A stretch of 7,543 nucleotides of DNA. Source: Gammaproteobacteria bacterium. Lineage in GTDB: Bacteria > Pseudomonadota > Gammaproteobacteria > GCA-001735895. Shown here in pieces: positions 1 to 6,194 of this stretch. Each line of letters opens with the position of its first letter. The stretch's first letter is position 1. The stretch spans positions 1-7,543 of the forward strand of contig WGBK01000224.1 in the NCBI GenBank assembly GCA_015494335.1, read 5' to 3'. Below the pieces are notes generated by a model. The model saw nothing but the letters and a program-made list of their open reading frames with translations, did no database searches and was not told the DNA's origin. A program made the position numbers and the translations under genes.

Positions 1-545
1 TCCTCGATGCACTCGAGACCGGCCCGGACGGCAAGGTCCTGCAACCATTCGAAGTCCTTGATGCCCGACAGCGGATCCTGTTGCCGCAACCACTGGTCGA
101 AACGGGCATTGCTGATCGAGGTGTAGCGGCCCTCGTAATTGAAGGGCCCGTAGATCAACAGGCGACTTTCCGAGTGCAGTACCCGGGGCACGCCGGCAAA
201 GAAATCCTCGACTTCGTCGTCGGCCATGATGTGCAGCGTGTTGGCGCTGAACACCAGGTCGTAGTCCTGCTGCGGCCACTCCAGGCTGACATCCAGCGCC
301 AGCGGCTCGCGTACGTTTTCGCAACCGCTGTGCGAACGCCAGGCATTGATGCCGGCATGATGTTCCTCGAGATCGCTGGGTTGCCAGTCGAGCCAGTCGA
401 AACGCCGGGCGAAATAGACCGCATGCTGGCCGGTGCCGGAGCCGATTTCCAGCACCGTGCGGCGCCCTTCGGCATAACGCTCGAGCACCTCGGCAATGGG
501 TTCGCAATTCTCGTCGCAGGAAGCGGCATGGGGTCGTTGGGTCAT
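1..545 (-). CDS. DUF938 family SAM-dependent methyltransferase (3' end beyond window)
   Basis: A reading frame opens at an ATG (bases 545-543) and runs leftward without a stop to the window edge, giving 181 codons. The class I SAM-binding motif VLEIGSGTGQHAVYF lies at residues 31-45. It is followed by WQPSDLEEH, the core FSANTLHIM and the segment YGPFNYEGRYTSISNARFD, a combination characteristic of the DUF938 (PF06080) methyltransferase-like family. Family members are about 200 residues, so probably only some 20 residues are missing. The substrate of the family is not known to me. The gene begins 34 bases after the rarA stop on the same strand, so it is probably the last or a late gene of the lolA-rarA transcript. 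No strong Shine-Dalgarno precedes the ATG. The family call is firm; the function is open. Confidence 0.88.
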   Translation of the reverse strand, partial: MTQRPHAASCDENCEPIAEVLERYAEGRRTVLEIGSGTGQHAVYFARRFDWLDWQPSDLEEHHAGINAWRSHSGCENVREPLALDVSLEWPQQDYDLVFSANTLHIMADDEVEDFFAGVPRVLHSESRLLIYGPFNYEGRYTSISNARFDQWLRQQDPLSGIKDFEWLQDLAVRAGLECIE

Positions 546-579
546 GGCGGATCGGGTTGTTCTCGAAGCCGTCATGCTA

Positions 580-1902
580 TCACGAATCCCGCGATGGTTT
601 GGACCTGGCCTTGCGGTTGAGTTTGCGCAGCTGCTCGAGCTTTTCCCCTATGCGAATCTCCAGCCCGCGCGGCACCGGACGGTAGTACCGACGCTCGCCC
701 AGTTCCGCGGGGAAGTAGATCTCGCCGGCGGCAAAACCGTCATCCTCGTCGTGGGCGTAGCGATAACCCTCGCCGTAGCCCAGATCCTTCATCAGCCCGG
801 TCGGTGCATTGCGGATGTGCATCGGCACATCCAGGCTACCGGATTCCCGCGCATCGGCCATGGCAAGCTTGAAAGCGGCATAGACGGCATTGCTCTTGGC
901 CGCAGAGGCCAGGTAGACCACGGCCTGGGCAATGGCCAGTTCACCCTCGGGGCTGCCGAGGCGTTCGTAGGTCTGCCAGGCCGAGAGACAGATCTCCAGC
1001 GCGCGTGGGTCGGCATTGCCGATGTCCTCCGAGGCCATGCGCAATACCCTGCGGGCGATGTACAGCGGATCGCATCCACCGTCGAGCATGCGGCACAGCC
1101 AGTAGAGCGCGGCATCCGGGTCGGAGCCGCGCACCGACTTGTGCAGCGCCGAGATCTGCTCGTAGAACAGGTCGCCCTTGTTGTCGAAACGCCGGTGACC
1201 CTGACTGACCACTTCGCGGACCTGCTCCAGTGTCAGAAGGCTACCCGGCTCCACCAGATCGGCCAATACCTCGAGGAAGCTCAGCGAACGCCGGGCATCA
1301 CCATCAGCGGCGCGAACCAGCAGCTGAAGGGCCTCGTCTTCGATCTTGAGTTGCAGCTCACCGAGGCCCCGCTCTCTATCCTTCAACGCAACCTTCAACA
1401 GCTCCTTGATATCCATTTCGTCGAGAGACTTGAGCAGATAGGTACGGGTGCGCGACAGCAGCGCGTTGTTGAGCTCGAAGGACGGGTTTTCGGTGGTGGC
1501 ACCGACAAATACCAGGGTGCCGTCCTCGATATGGGGCAGGAAGGCGTCCTGCTGGGATTTGTTGAAGCGGTGCACCTCGTCCACGAACAACAGGGTCACG
1601 CCGGCATGGGCTCGCGCCTGGTCGACGGCAGCGCGGATATCCCTGACCCCGGACAACACCGCCGACAGGGACAGGAACTGGGCATCGGTGTACTGGGCCA
1701 GCAGTCGCGCCAGGGTGGTCTTGCCGGTGCCCGGCGGCCCCCAGAACAGCATCGAGTGCAGACGGCCGGATTCGATCGCCTTGCGCAGCGGCTTGCCTTC
1801 GCCCAGCAGGTGTCTCTGGCCCACCACCTGCTCCAGACGGCGGGGACGCATGCGATCGGCCAGGGGCTGGTAGGCCGGCGATGAATCGAACAGGTCAGCC
1901 AC
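580..1902 (-). CDS. rarA: Replication-associated recombination protein A, AAA+ ATPase
   Basis: This is the RarA/MgsA (WHIP/MGS1) ATPase, which acts in the cytoplasm at stalled replication forks. Counting from GTG 1902 the protein has 440 residues, close to the 447 of E. coli RarA. Walker A GPPGTGKTT is at 55-63, Walker B LLFVDEVHRF at 104-113, sensor 1 GATTENPS at 134-141, an arginine-finger region LLSRTRTYLL near 148-157 and sensor 2 GDARRS at 201-206. The C-terminal tetramerisation part carries SALHKSVRGSDPDAALYW and SEDIGNADPRA, both family hallmarks. The start is ambiguous: GTG at 1902 or 1905 gives the expected VADLFDSS N-terminus, while ATG 1917 would add five residues (MCSAV). None has a good Shine-Dalgarno. 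All three overlap the end of lolA (stop 1897-1895), implying translational coupling. All catalytic motifs are intact. Confidence 0.96.
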   Translation of the reverse strand: MADLFDSSPAYQPLADRMRPRRLEQVVGQRHLLGEGKPLRKAIESGRLHSMLFWGPPGTGKTTLARLLAQYTDAQFLSLSAVLSGVRDIRAAVDQARAHAGVTLLFVDEVHRFNKSQQDAFLPHIEDGTLVFVGATTENPSFELNNALLSRTRTYLLKSLDEMDIKELLKVALKDRERGLGELQLKIEDEALQLLVRAADGDARRSLSFLEVLADLVEPGSLLTLEQVREVVSQGHRRFDNKGDLFYEQISALHKSVRGSDPDAALYWLCRMLDGGCDPLYIARRVLRMASEDIGNADPRALEICLSAWQTYERLGSPEGELAIAQAVVYLASAAKSNAVYAAFKLAMADARESGSLDVPMHIRNAPTGLMKDLGYGEGYRYAHDEDDGFAAGEIYFPAELGERRYYRPVPRGLEIRIGEKLEQLRKLNRKARSKPSRDS

Positions 1903-2557
1903 CACTGCCGAACACATCGACGCCCGGCGGCGGCTCGAAGCGGAAGGTTCCGGGCGGGAAGATGACATCGTAGCGGGGATTCTCGAACACGATCTGGGTG
2001 CTCTGTCCGAAACTGTCGCGCAACTCCATGGCCTTGATCTCGTCACCGTCGAGACCGAGATAGACTCGGCTGTATTCCATGTCCTTCTGTTTCGGGATCA
2101 ATTCGATCCAGTACAGGTACTTGCGCTGCCCCAGCGGCTGGACGGTGAATTCATCGGTGACGCGCTGTTTCTTCATCAGCACCATGATCGGCGCCGTCGA
2201 CAGGCTGGATTCGATCGGCTTGACCGTGGCCTGGTCGAGGTCGACATCATAGACCCACAACTCCTTGCCATCCGCAATGATCTGCTGCTCGTAGGGGTCC
2301 TGGTACTCCCAGCGAAAACGTCCCGGGCGCTGGATCGAGACCTTGCCACGCGACTGCGACAGCGGTTTCTTGTCCTCGTCGAGCACGGTCTGGCGGAAAT
2401 CGGCCTGCAGGGCATCCAGCGAACCCAGTGCCTTCTGCAGGCGCGCGCGGGCATCCTGAGCGGACGCCGTTGCGGTAGCCTTTTCGTCACCTGCCGCCTC
2501 CGCCAACAGGGGCAGCAGGAGGATCAATATCAGCACCAGGAGGGAAAATCGTTTCAT
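1895..2557 (-). CDS. lolA: Outer-membrane lipoprotein carrier protein LolA (periplasmic chaperone)
   Basis: LolA takes lipoproteins from the inner-membrane LolCDE complex and carries them through the periplasm to LolB. The ATG at 2557 gives 220 residues, the usual precursor size. A signal peptide is clear: MKR, a leucine-rich core at 4-18, then cleavage around AEA/A at 19-22. The mature part shows FRQTV at 54-58, RPGRFRWEYQDPY at 78-89, IIADGKELWVYDVDLDQ at 93-109 and the C-terminal FEPPPGVDVFG at 207-217, all typical of the LolA beta-barrel. The open frame extends upstream to 2731, but those residues lack homology and precede the signal peptide, so 2557 is preferred; GAGAA lies about 9 bases before it. 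The gene is co-directional with rarA and overlaps its start. Unusually, ftsK is not directly upstream, so lolA needs its own promoter here. Confidence 0.96.
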   Translation of the reverse strand: MKRFSLLVLILILLLPLLAEAAGDEKATATASAQDARARLQKALGSLDALQADFRQTVLDEDKKPLSQSRGKVSIQRPGRFRWEYQDPYEQQIIADGKELWVYDVDLDQATVKPIESSLSTAPIMVLMKKQRVTDEFTVQPLGQRKYLYWIELIPKQKDMEYSRVYLGLDGDEIKAMELRDSFGQSTQIVFENPRYDVIFPPGTFRFEPPPGVDVFGSGG

Positions 2558-2723
2558 GAAAACATTCTCGGAAAGGAAGACAGAGAGGCCAGTTTGATCG
2601 AAAGCAGCCAAACAACGGATGAACGGAGCCAGGCCCTTTACGCCCGCGGTCCAGAATGATAGCCTGCGCCGCGAACGGCACGGGCAGTAAGCCGGAATAA
2701 TAACGAAATACAAGGAGCACATC
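2558..2723. promoter_or_regulatory. Divergent lolA / HhH-gene intergenic region with candidate -10 elements
   Basis: This 166-base gap separates two divergently transcribed genes and must hold promoters for both. Reading leftward towards lolA there is TATCAT (complement of 2656-2661), a 5/6 match to the sigma70 -10 box, about 100 bases before the lolA ATG, but no good -35 at the right spacing. Reading rightward, AATAAT at 2696-2701 is also a 5/6 match and would give a leader of about 15 bases ending in AAGGAG at 2712-2717, a strong Shine-Dalgarno 6 bases before the ATG at 2724. Again the -35 is poor, so an activator or another sigma factor is possible. I see no convincing operator palindrome. 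The assignment of promoters is inference. Confidence 0.3.
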
Positions 2724-3314
2724 ATGTCCAATTTCTTTTCCTGCTACCTGTGGTGGCTGGTTCTCGGCATCTTCCTCGGCCTGTTGTTCTGCTGGCTGTA
2801 CGACATCTTCTTCCGGCGCGATCAAGGCCAGACGCAGACCCTGTCGCAACCCCCTTCCCCGACACCGCCCGCCGCACGACCGGTCCGACCCACCGAACCG
2901 AAGGCGCAACCCGCTGCGCAGCCGAAACCCGCGCCCAAGCCGGAGCCCAGGGCCGAAAGCAAGCCCGCAGCCAAGCCGGAAGCCGACAAGAGCGCCGCGG
3001 AAAGCGGCCAGAATCCGAAGGATTTCGGCTTCAAGCTGAAGAAGAGCGACCAGGGGGACGACCTGACCGTGATCGAAGGCATCGGCCCCAAGATCAGCCA
3101 GCTGCTCTACGCCGAAGGCATCACCACCTTCCAGATGCTCGCCGACACCTCCTACGAGCGGCTCAAGGAAATCCTCGACAAGGCCGGCCCCAACTACCGC
3201 CTCGCCAGGCCCGATGCCTGGCCGAAGGAAGCCGCCCTCGCCGCCCGCGGCGACTGGAAGGAACTCAAGGCCCTGCAGGACCGTCTGGTCGGCGGTATCG
3301 AGTTCGACAAGTAG
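2724..3314 (+). CDS. Membrane-anchored helix-hairpin-helix domain protein
   Basis: A 196-residue protein in three parts. Residues 8-29 are one hydrophobic helix rich in Trp, Leu and Phe, followed directly by FFRRD (29-33). By the positive-inside rule this puts the C-terminal part in the cytoplasm. Residues about 38-95 form a Pro/Ala/Lys/Glu low-complexity linker. Residues 112-191 form a globular domain with the helix-hairpin-helix core VIEGIGPKISQLLYAEGI at 116-133, then GPNYRLARPDAWPKEAALA (155-173) and LQDRLVGG (184-191). This domain resembles the COG3743-type H3TH/HhH tails found on otherwise unrelated bacterial proteins, often glossed as predicted nucleic-acid-binding. Whether it binds DNA or protein here is unknown. 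Start at ATG 2724 is well supported by AAGGAG 6 bases upstream. It lies 12 bases before the OmpA-type gene and is probably co-transcribed with it. No gene name is recognised. Confidence 0.88.
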   Translation: MSNFFSCYLWWLVLGIFLGLLFCWLYDIFFRRDQGQTQTLSQPPSPTPPAARPVRPTEPKAQPAAQPKPAPKPEPRAESKPAAKPEADKSAAESGQNPKDFGFKLKKSDQGDDLTVIEGIGPKISQLLYAEGITTFQMLADTSYERLKEILDKAGPNYRLARPDAWPKEAALAARGDWKELKALQDRLVGGIEFDK

Positions 3315-3326
3315 GCGGAGGTCATC

Positions 3327-3890
3327 ATGGACAATCGTCGGAATCCCCAACCGCGGGATCATCACGCCTACGATCTGGCAATGATCATCAGCCTGCTGGT
3401 GCTGCTGTTACTGCTGTTCCTGCTGCCCAGCGGAGGTGAGCAGTGCTGCAACGGCAGCGCCGATCAGAACACGGCCATGAGCGCACCGGGGCCGCTTCCC
3501 GCCGGCAACGAAAACGCGCTTGCGCCCATCGACCAGGAGGCTGACTGGCCCGGCTGCGACGCGGTGCTGTCCGCCAGCTATGTCGCCTTCGAATCCGGTA
3601 GTGGCCGGCTCACCGAAAAGGGCGCCCGGCTGCTGGACCGGCTGGTGGTCTGCCTGAAGGACGGCAACTACCGCATCGTCGGTCATACCGACAGCCAGGG
3701 TGACGAGCAGTCGAACCGCATCCTGTCCCAACAGCGCGCCGAATCGGTGATGGCCTATCTCATCGGCAAGGGTATCGACCCCGAGCGCCTGAGCACCGAG
3801 GGCGCCGGAGAGACGGATCCCATTGCTTCCAACGACACGGAAGCGGGCCGCGCCCGCAACCGCCGCATCGAGTTCATCCGACTGCCTTGA
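3327..3890 (+). CDS. OmpA-family peptidoglycan-binding protein, inner-membrane anchored
   Basis: A 187-residue protein. A charged N-terminus (RR at 4-5, R10, HH at 12-13) precedes a single very hydrophobic helix at about 16-34. It lacks a clear signal-peptidase site and a lipobox, since GEQC has Gln before Cys. The likely topology is therefore MotB-like: anchored in the inner membrane with the C-terminus in the periplasm. Residues about 82-185 are an OmpA C-terminal domain (PF00691), with GHTDSQGDEQSN at 119-130, LSQQRAESV at 133-141 and RARNRRIEF at 175-183. D122 and R137 are 15 residues apart, matching the pair that holds diaminopimelate in E. coli OmpA, so peptidoglycan binding should be intact. 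Four cysteines (40, 41, 77, 109) fall on the periplasmic side. There is no beta-barrel. GGAGG 5 bases before ATG 3327 fixes the start. The partner and exact role are unknown. Confidence 0.9.
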   Translation: MDNRRNPQPRDHHAYDLAMIISLLVLLLLLFLLPSGGEQCCNGSADQNTAMSAPGPLPAGNENALAPIDQEADWPGCDAVLSASYVAFESGSGRLTEKGARLLDRLVVCLKDGNYRIVGHTDSQGDEQSNRILSQQRAESVMAYLIGKGIDPERLSTEGAGETDPIASNDTEAGRARNRRIEFIRLP

Positions 3891-3895
3891 ACGGG

Positions 3896-5008
3896 ATGGT
3901 CGGGTTGCAACTCCGTACCGGGCTGGCGCCGGTTCTTTGCCTGGCGCTGGCCCTGCTGATGGGGCCTGTCCGGGCGGCCTCGCCCGATACGCCCGACCCC
4001 GCATCCACCCTGGATGCGCAAGCGCCATTGATCGTGGCGACCGTCGAGCGGCCTCCGTTCAGCTTTTTCGAGGACGGCCAACCGGCTCGCGGCTTTTCCA
4101 TCGACCTGTGGCAGGAGATCGCACGTCGTATCGGTCGCGATTTCCGCTATGCGCCGGCCGACAGCTTCAAGGATATGCTGGAACGGGTGCGTCTCGGGAA
4201 GGCCGATCTGGCCGTGGCCAACATCAGCATCACCGCCGAACGCGAGCAATATCTCGACTTCTCGCTGCCCATCTACGACTCCGGTCTCAAGGTGATGATC
4301 CGAGCCGAGAACGGGCAACCCTCGCTGCTGCAACTGTTCTGGCAGTCCGGGGCACTGCAGCTGATCGCCGGGGCCACGCTGATTCTGCTGGTCATTGCGC
4401 ACCTGATGTGGTGGTTCGAAGGCGGCAAGCAGCCCTACTTCCGCAAAAGCTATCCCGGAGGCGTCTGGGACGCCTTCTGGTGGGCCTTCATCATCGTCAC
4501 CATGGGTGGCTTCGAGCAGGAGCGGCCGCATGGCCGTTTCTCGCGGGTACTGGCCATGCTGTGGATCATTGCCGGCCTGTTCTTCATTTCTACCTTCACG
4601 GCCAAGATCACCACTGCCCTGACCGTCGGCGAGCTCAACAGCAGCATCAGCGGCTGGCAGGATCTGAAAAAGCGCAAGGTAGGCGTGCCGAAGGGCACGA
4701 CGATGGAGCGTTTTGCGAAGAAACACGGCCTCAACACGGTGCTCTACGATGATTTCCAGCAGGCCCTCGAGGCCTTGCGCAAGGGCAAGGTGTTTGCCAT
4801 TCTCGCCGATGCCCCGGTGGCGGAATACTATGCCACCCACCTCGGCAACGGCGAAATCATCACCGTTGGCGAAACCTTCGCCCCGGACAAGATCGGCATC
4901 GCCCTGCAGCAGGACTCCCCCCTGCGCGAACCGATCAACCGTGCCCTGCTGTCGATCCTCGAGGACGGTCGTTACGAGGAAATACGCAACCGGTATTTCG
5001 GCAACTGA
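3896..5008 (+). CDS. Prokaryotic glutamate-receptor-like channel with periplasmic ligand-binding domain
   Basis: A 370-residue protein with the layout of bacterial ionotropic glutamate receptors such as GluR0. It has a signal peptide (about 1-28, ending VRAA/SP), lobe S1 of an SBP_bac_3 fold (about 45-142), helix M1 (153-174), a pore loop (191-207), helix M2 (215-242) and lobe S2 (about 253-370). S1 keeps ITAEREQYLDFS (112-123), whose R116 matches the arginine that binds amino-acid carboxylates in this fold. S2 keeps LADAPVAEYY (303-312), with D305 at the usual acidic position. The inner helix ends STFTAKITTALT (232-243), resembling the SYTANLAA gate motif. The filter is TMGGFE (202-207) in place of TVGYGD, so potassium selectivity is doubtful. 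The start is ATG 3896, five bases after the OmpA stop; TTG 3887 would overlap that stop by four bases and add three residues. Neither has a strong Shine-Dalgarno, so coupling is likely. A plain solute-binding protein is excluded by the two membrane helices and pore loop. Confidence 0.87.
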   Translation: MVGLQLRTGLAPVLCLALALLMGPVRAASPDTPDPASTLDAQAPLIVATVERPPFSFFEDGQPARGFSIDLWQEIARRIGRDFRYAPADSFKDMLERVRLGKADLAVANISITAEREQYLDFSLPIYDSGLKVMIRAENGQPSLLQLFWQSGALQLIAGATLILLVIAHLMWWFEGGKQPYFRKSYPGGVWDAFWWAFIIVTMGGFEQERPHGRFSRVLAMLWIIAGLFFISTFTAKITTALTVGELNSSISGWQDLKKRKVGVPKGTTMERFAKKHGLNTVLYDDFQQALEALRKGKVFAILADAPVAEYYATHLGNGEIITVGETFAPDKIGIALQQDSPLREPINRALLSILEDGRYEEIRNRYFGN

Positions 5009-5010
5009 TT

Positions 5011-5025
5011 GCGCCGCAGCGGCGC
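5011..5025 (+). terminator. GC-rich hairpin after the channel gene (possible weak terminator)
   Basis: GCGCCG, loop CAG, CGGCGC forms a perfect 6-bp GC stem starting two bases after the channel gene stop codon. No T-run follows (next bases TGCCTTGACC), so it does not meet the criteria for an efficient intrinsic terminator. It could act as an mRNA 3'-end stabiliser or a pause site. It lies just upstream of the candidate promoter at 5030, so it marks a plausible boundary between the three-gene unit and the transporter gene. Confidence 0.3.
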
Positions 5026-5029
5026 TGCC

Positions 5030-5059
5030 TTGACCCCATACTCGGATTCAGGCTAGTCT
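5030..5059 (+). promoter_or_regulatory. Candidate sigma70 promoter for the EamA transporter gene
   Basis: TTGACC at 5030-5035 matches the -35 consensus at five of six bases. After an 18-base spacer comes TAGTCT at 5054-5059, a weak -10 that keeps the three most important bases (T1, A2, T6). Transcription would begin near 5066, giving a leader of roughly 195 bases before the TTG start at 5262. The rest of 5009-5261 shows no protein domain. A 28-codon frame at 5066-5152 begins with ATG almost exactly where transcription should start, but its product has no recognisable feature. Confidence 0.42.
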
Positions 5060-5251
5060 CGCGCCATGGATTCCTTCAAGCAGACTCGTTCCCTGTGCGC
5101 AAACGGCTGGCTATTGCCCTGGCCCGTTTCGCTCGTTGCCGTCTGCCGCTGACCCTCCTTAACCAGCCCACCCGGCAGCCGCGATTTCCGCAGCGACTGC
5201 CGTCCTCGCCTCCCATGACCTGTCCCAGCGGATCTCCCGGTTGCCCCGAAC

Positions 5252-5255
5252 GGAG
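5252..5255 (+). promoter_or_regulatory. Shine-Dalgarno that fixes the TTG start of the EamA gene
   Basis: GGAG at 5252-5255 lies 6 bases before TTG at 5262. An earlier in-frame TTG at 5241 has no such site at the right distance, and the next in-frame ATG is residue 52, inside the second membrane helix. The site therefore supports 5262 as the start codon. Confidence 0.6.
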
Positions 5256-5261
5256 ATTCTC

Positions 5262-6191
5262 TTGCCCAAAACCGCTGACAATGCACGACGCTTTCTGACC
5301 GGCTGCCTGATCACCGGCCTCGCCGCCGCCGGCTTCTCGGCCAAATCCATCTTCATCAAGCTGGCCTATGCCGATGCCTCCCAGGTCGATGCCGTCACCC
5401 TGCTGGCCCTGCGCATGCTGCTGGCCCTGCCCTTCTTCCTGCTGATCGGACTGCGGGAATGGCGTTCCGGAGCCAAGAGACTGACCGGGCGAGAGATTTC
5501 CGTGGTTATCCTGCTCGGCTTTCTCGGCTATTACCTTGCCAGTATGCTGGATTTTCTTGGCCTGCAGTACCTGCCTGCGGGGCTGGAACGACTGATCCTG
5601 TTCCTTTACCCAGCGTTCGTGATCCTGCTCAACGCCCTGTTCGACCGCCGGGCAATCCGCCGGCATCAGGGACTCTCGTTACTGCTGGGTTATGCCGGAA
5701 TCCTGCTGGTCTACGGCGGCCTGCCCCGGCAGGAGATACCGGATTTGGCCCTGGGTACGGGGCTGGTACTCGCCAGTGCCTTGAGCTTCGCCCTCTATCT
5801 GAGTCTGGCCGGCCAACTGATCCCGAACATTGGATCCGGACGCTTCACCGCCTATTCGATGACGGTGGCCTGCGGTCTGGTTCTGGGGCACTTCGCCACA
5901 CTTCATGCCGGGGATGTGCAAGCCACTCTCGTTACCATCACGCCACGCGTGGCCTTGCTTGGAACAGCGCTGGCACTGGTATCCACGGTCATGCCCGCCT
6001 TTCTGATGAACGCCGGCATCCAGCGCATCGGCTCCGGCAGCGCCGCCATCATCGGGTCGCTGGGACCGGTGTCGACGCTGTTGCTGGCCTGGTGGCTGCT
6101 GGACGAACGGCTGGAACCGCTGCAATGGCTGGGCACCGCTGCAATCCTGACAGGGGTCTGGATGATCGGCCGGGAAGGAAGGACGGCCTAG
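5262..6191 (+). CDS. EamA/DMT-superfamily transporter (ten membrane helices)
   Basis: A 309-residue inner-membrane protein of the drug/metabolite transporter superfamily. It has two tandem EamA (PF00892) units of five helices each, about residues 12-153 and 163-303. Typical features are the N-terminal GLAAAGFSAKSIFIKLAY (19-36), ALRMLLALPFFLL (49-61), the helix around YLPAGLERLILFLYPAFV (103-120) and the second-repeat signature GSAAIIGSLGPVSTLLLAWW (259-278) followed by LDERLEPLQWLG (280-291). Substrates in this family range from amino acids to nucleosides and drugs and cannot be told from sequence. I choose TTG 5262 over TTG 5241 because GGAG lies 6 bases before it, although the N-terminus has no homology constraint. 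The gene lies 253 bases after the channel gene and probably has its own promoter. Its stop is 3 bases from the end of the oppositely oriented ftsK. Confidence 0.9.
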   Translation: MPKTADNARRFLTGCLITGLAAAGFSAKSIFIKLAYADASQVDAVTLLALRMLLALPFFLLIGLREWRSGAKRLTGREISVVILLGFLGYYLASMLDFLGLQYLPAGLERLILFLYPAFVILLNALFDRRAIRRHQGLSLLLGYAGILLVYGGLPRQEIPDLALGTGLVLASALSFALYLSLAGQLIPNIGSGRFTAYSMTVACGLVLGHFATLHAGDVQATLVTITPRVALLGTALALVSTVMPAFLMNAGIQRIGSGSAAIIGSLGPVSTLLLAWWLLDERLEPLQWLGTAAILTGVWMIGREGRTA

Positions 6192-6194
6192 CCC

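Noticed and set aside
496..1884. 462-codon open frame on the plus strand
   Set aside because: It lies antisense to rarA, which has every AAA+ motif. The translated product has no domain or membrane feature; long antisense frames are expected in GC-rich coding DNA.
2558..2731. N-terminal extension of lolA up to base 2731
   Set aside because: The extra 58 residues would bury the signal peptide and have no LolA similarity; ATG 2557 immediately precedes MKRFSLL, a normal secretion signal.
2487..3365. 292-codon minus-strand frame covering the whole HhH gene
   Set aside because: It has biased, repetitive Gly/Leu/Arg composition mirroring the Pro/Ala/Lys linker on the other strand, and it overlaps the lolA 5' end in the wrong frame. 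The HhH gene has a strong ribosome site and a recognisable domain.
3375..3430. CTG-rich repetitive stretch
   Set aside because: It simply encodes the leucine-rich membrane helix of the OmpA-type protein; the units are irregular and not a tandem repeat.
3633..3643. GCTGGTGG, identical to the E. coli Chi site, in the OmpA gene (also on the minus strand in ftsK near 7250)
   Set aside because: Expected often in GC-rich coding DNA with frequent Leu/Val codons, and the recognised Chi sequence differs between bacteria.
3755..4840. 361-codon minus-strand frame
   Set aside because: It is antisense to the channel gene and the end of the OmpA gene, both with clear domains; its product is Gly/Gln/Arg/His-rich with no family resemblance.
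5095..5298. 67-codon plus-strand frame starting at GTG in the transporter leader
   Set aside because: It has Arg/Pro-rich composition, no ribosome site, and overlaps the transporter start in another frame. It looks like a chance frame.
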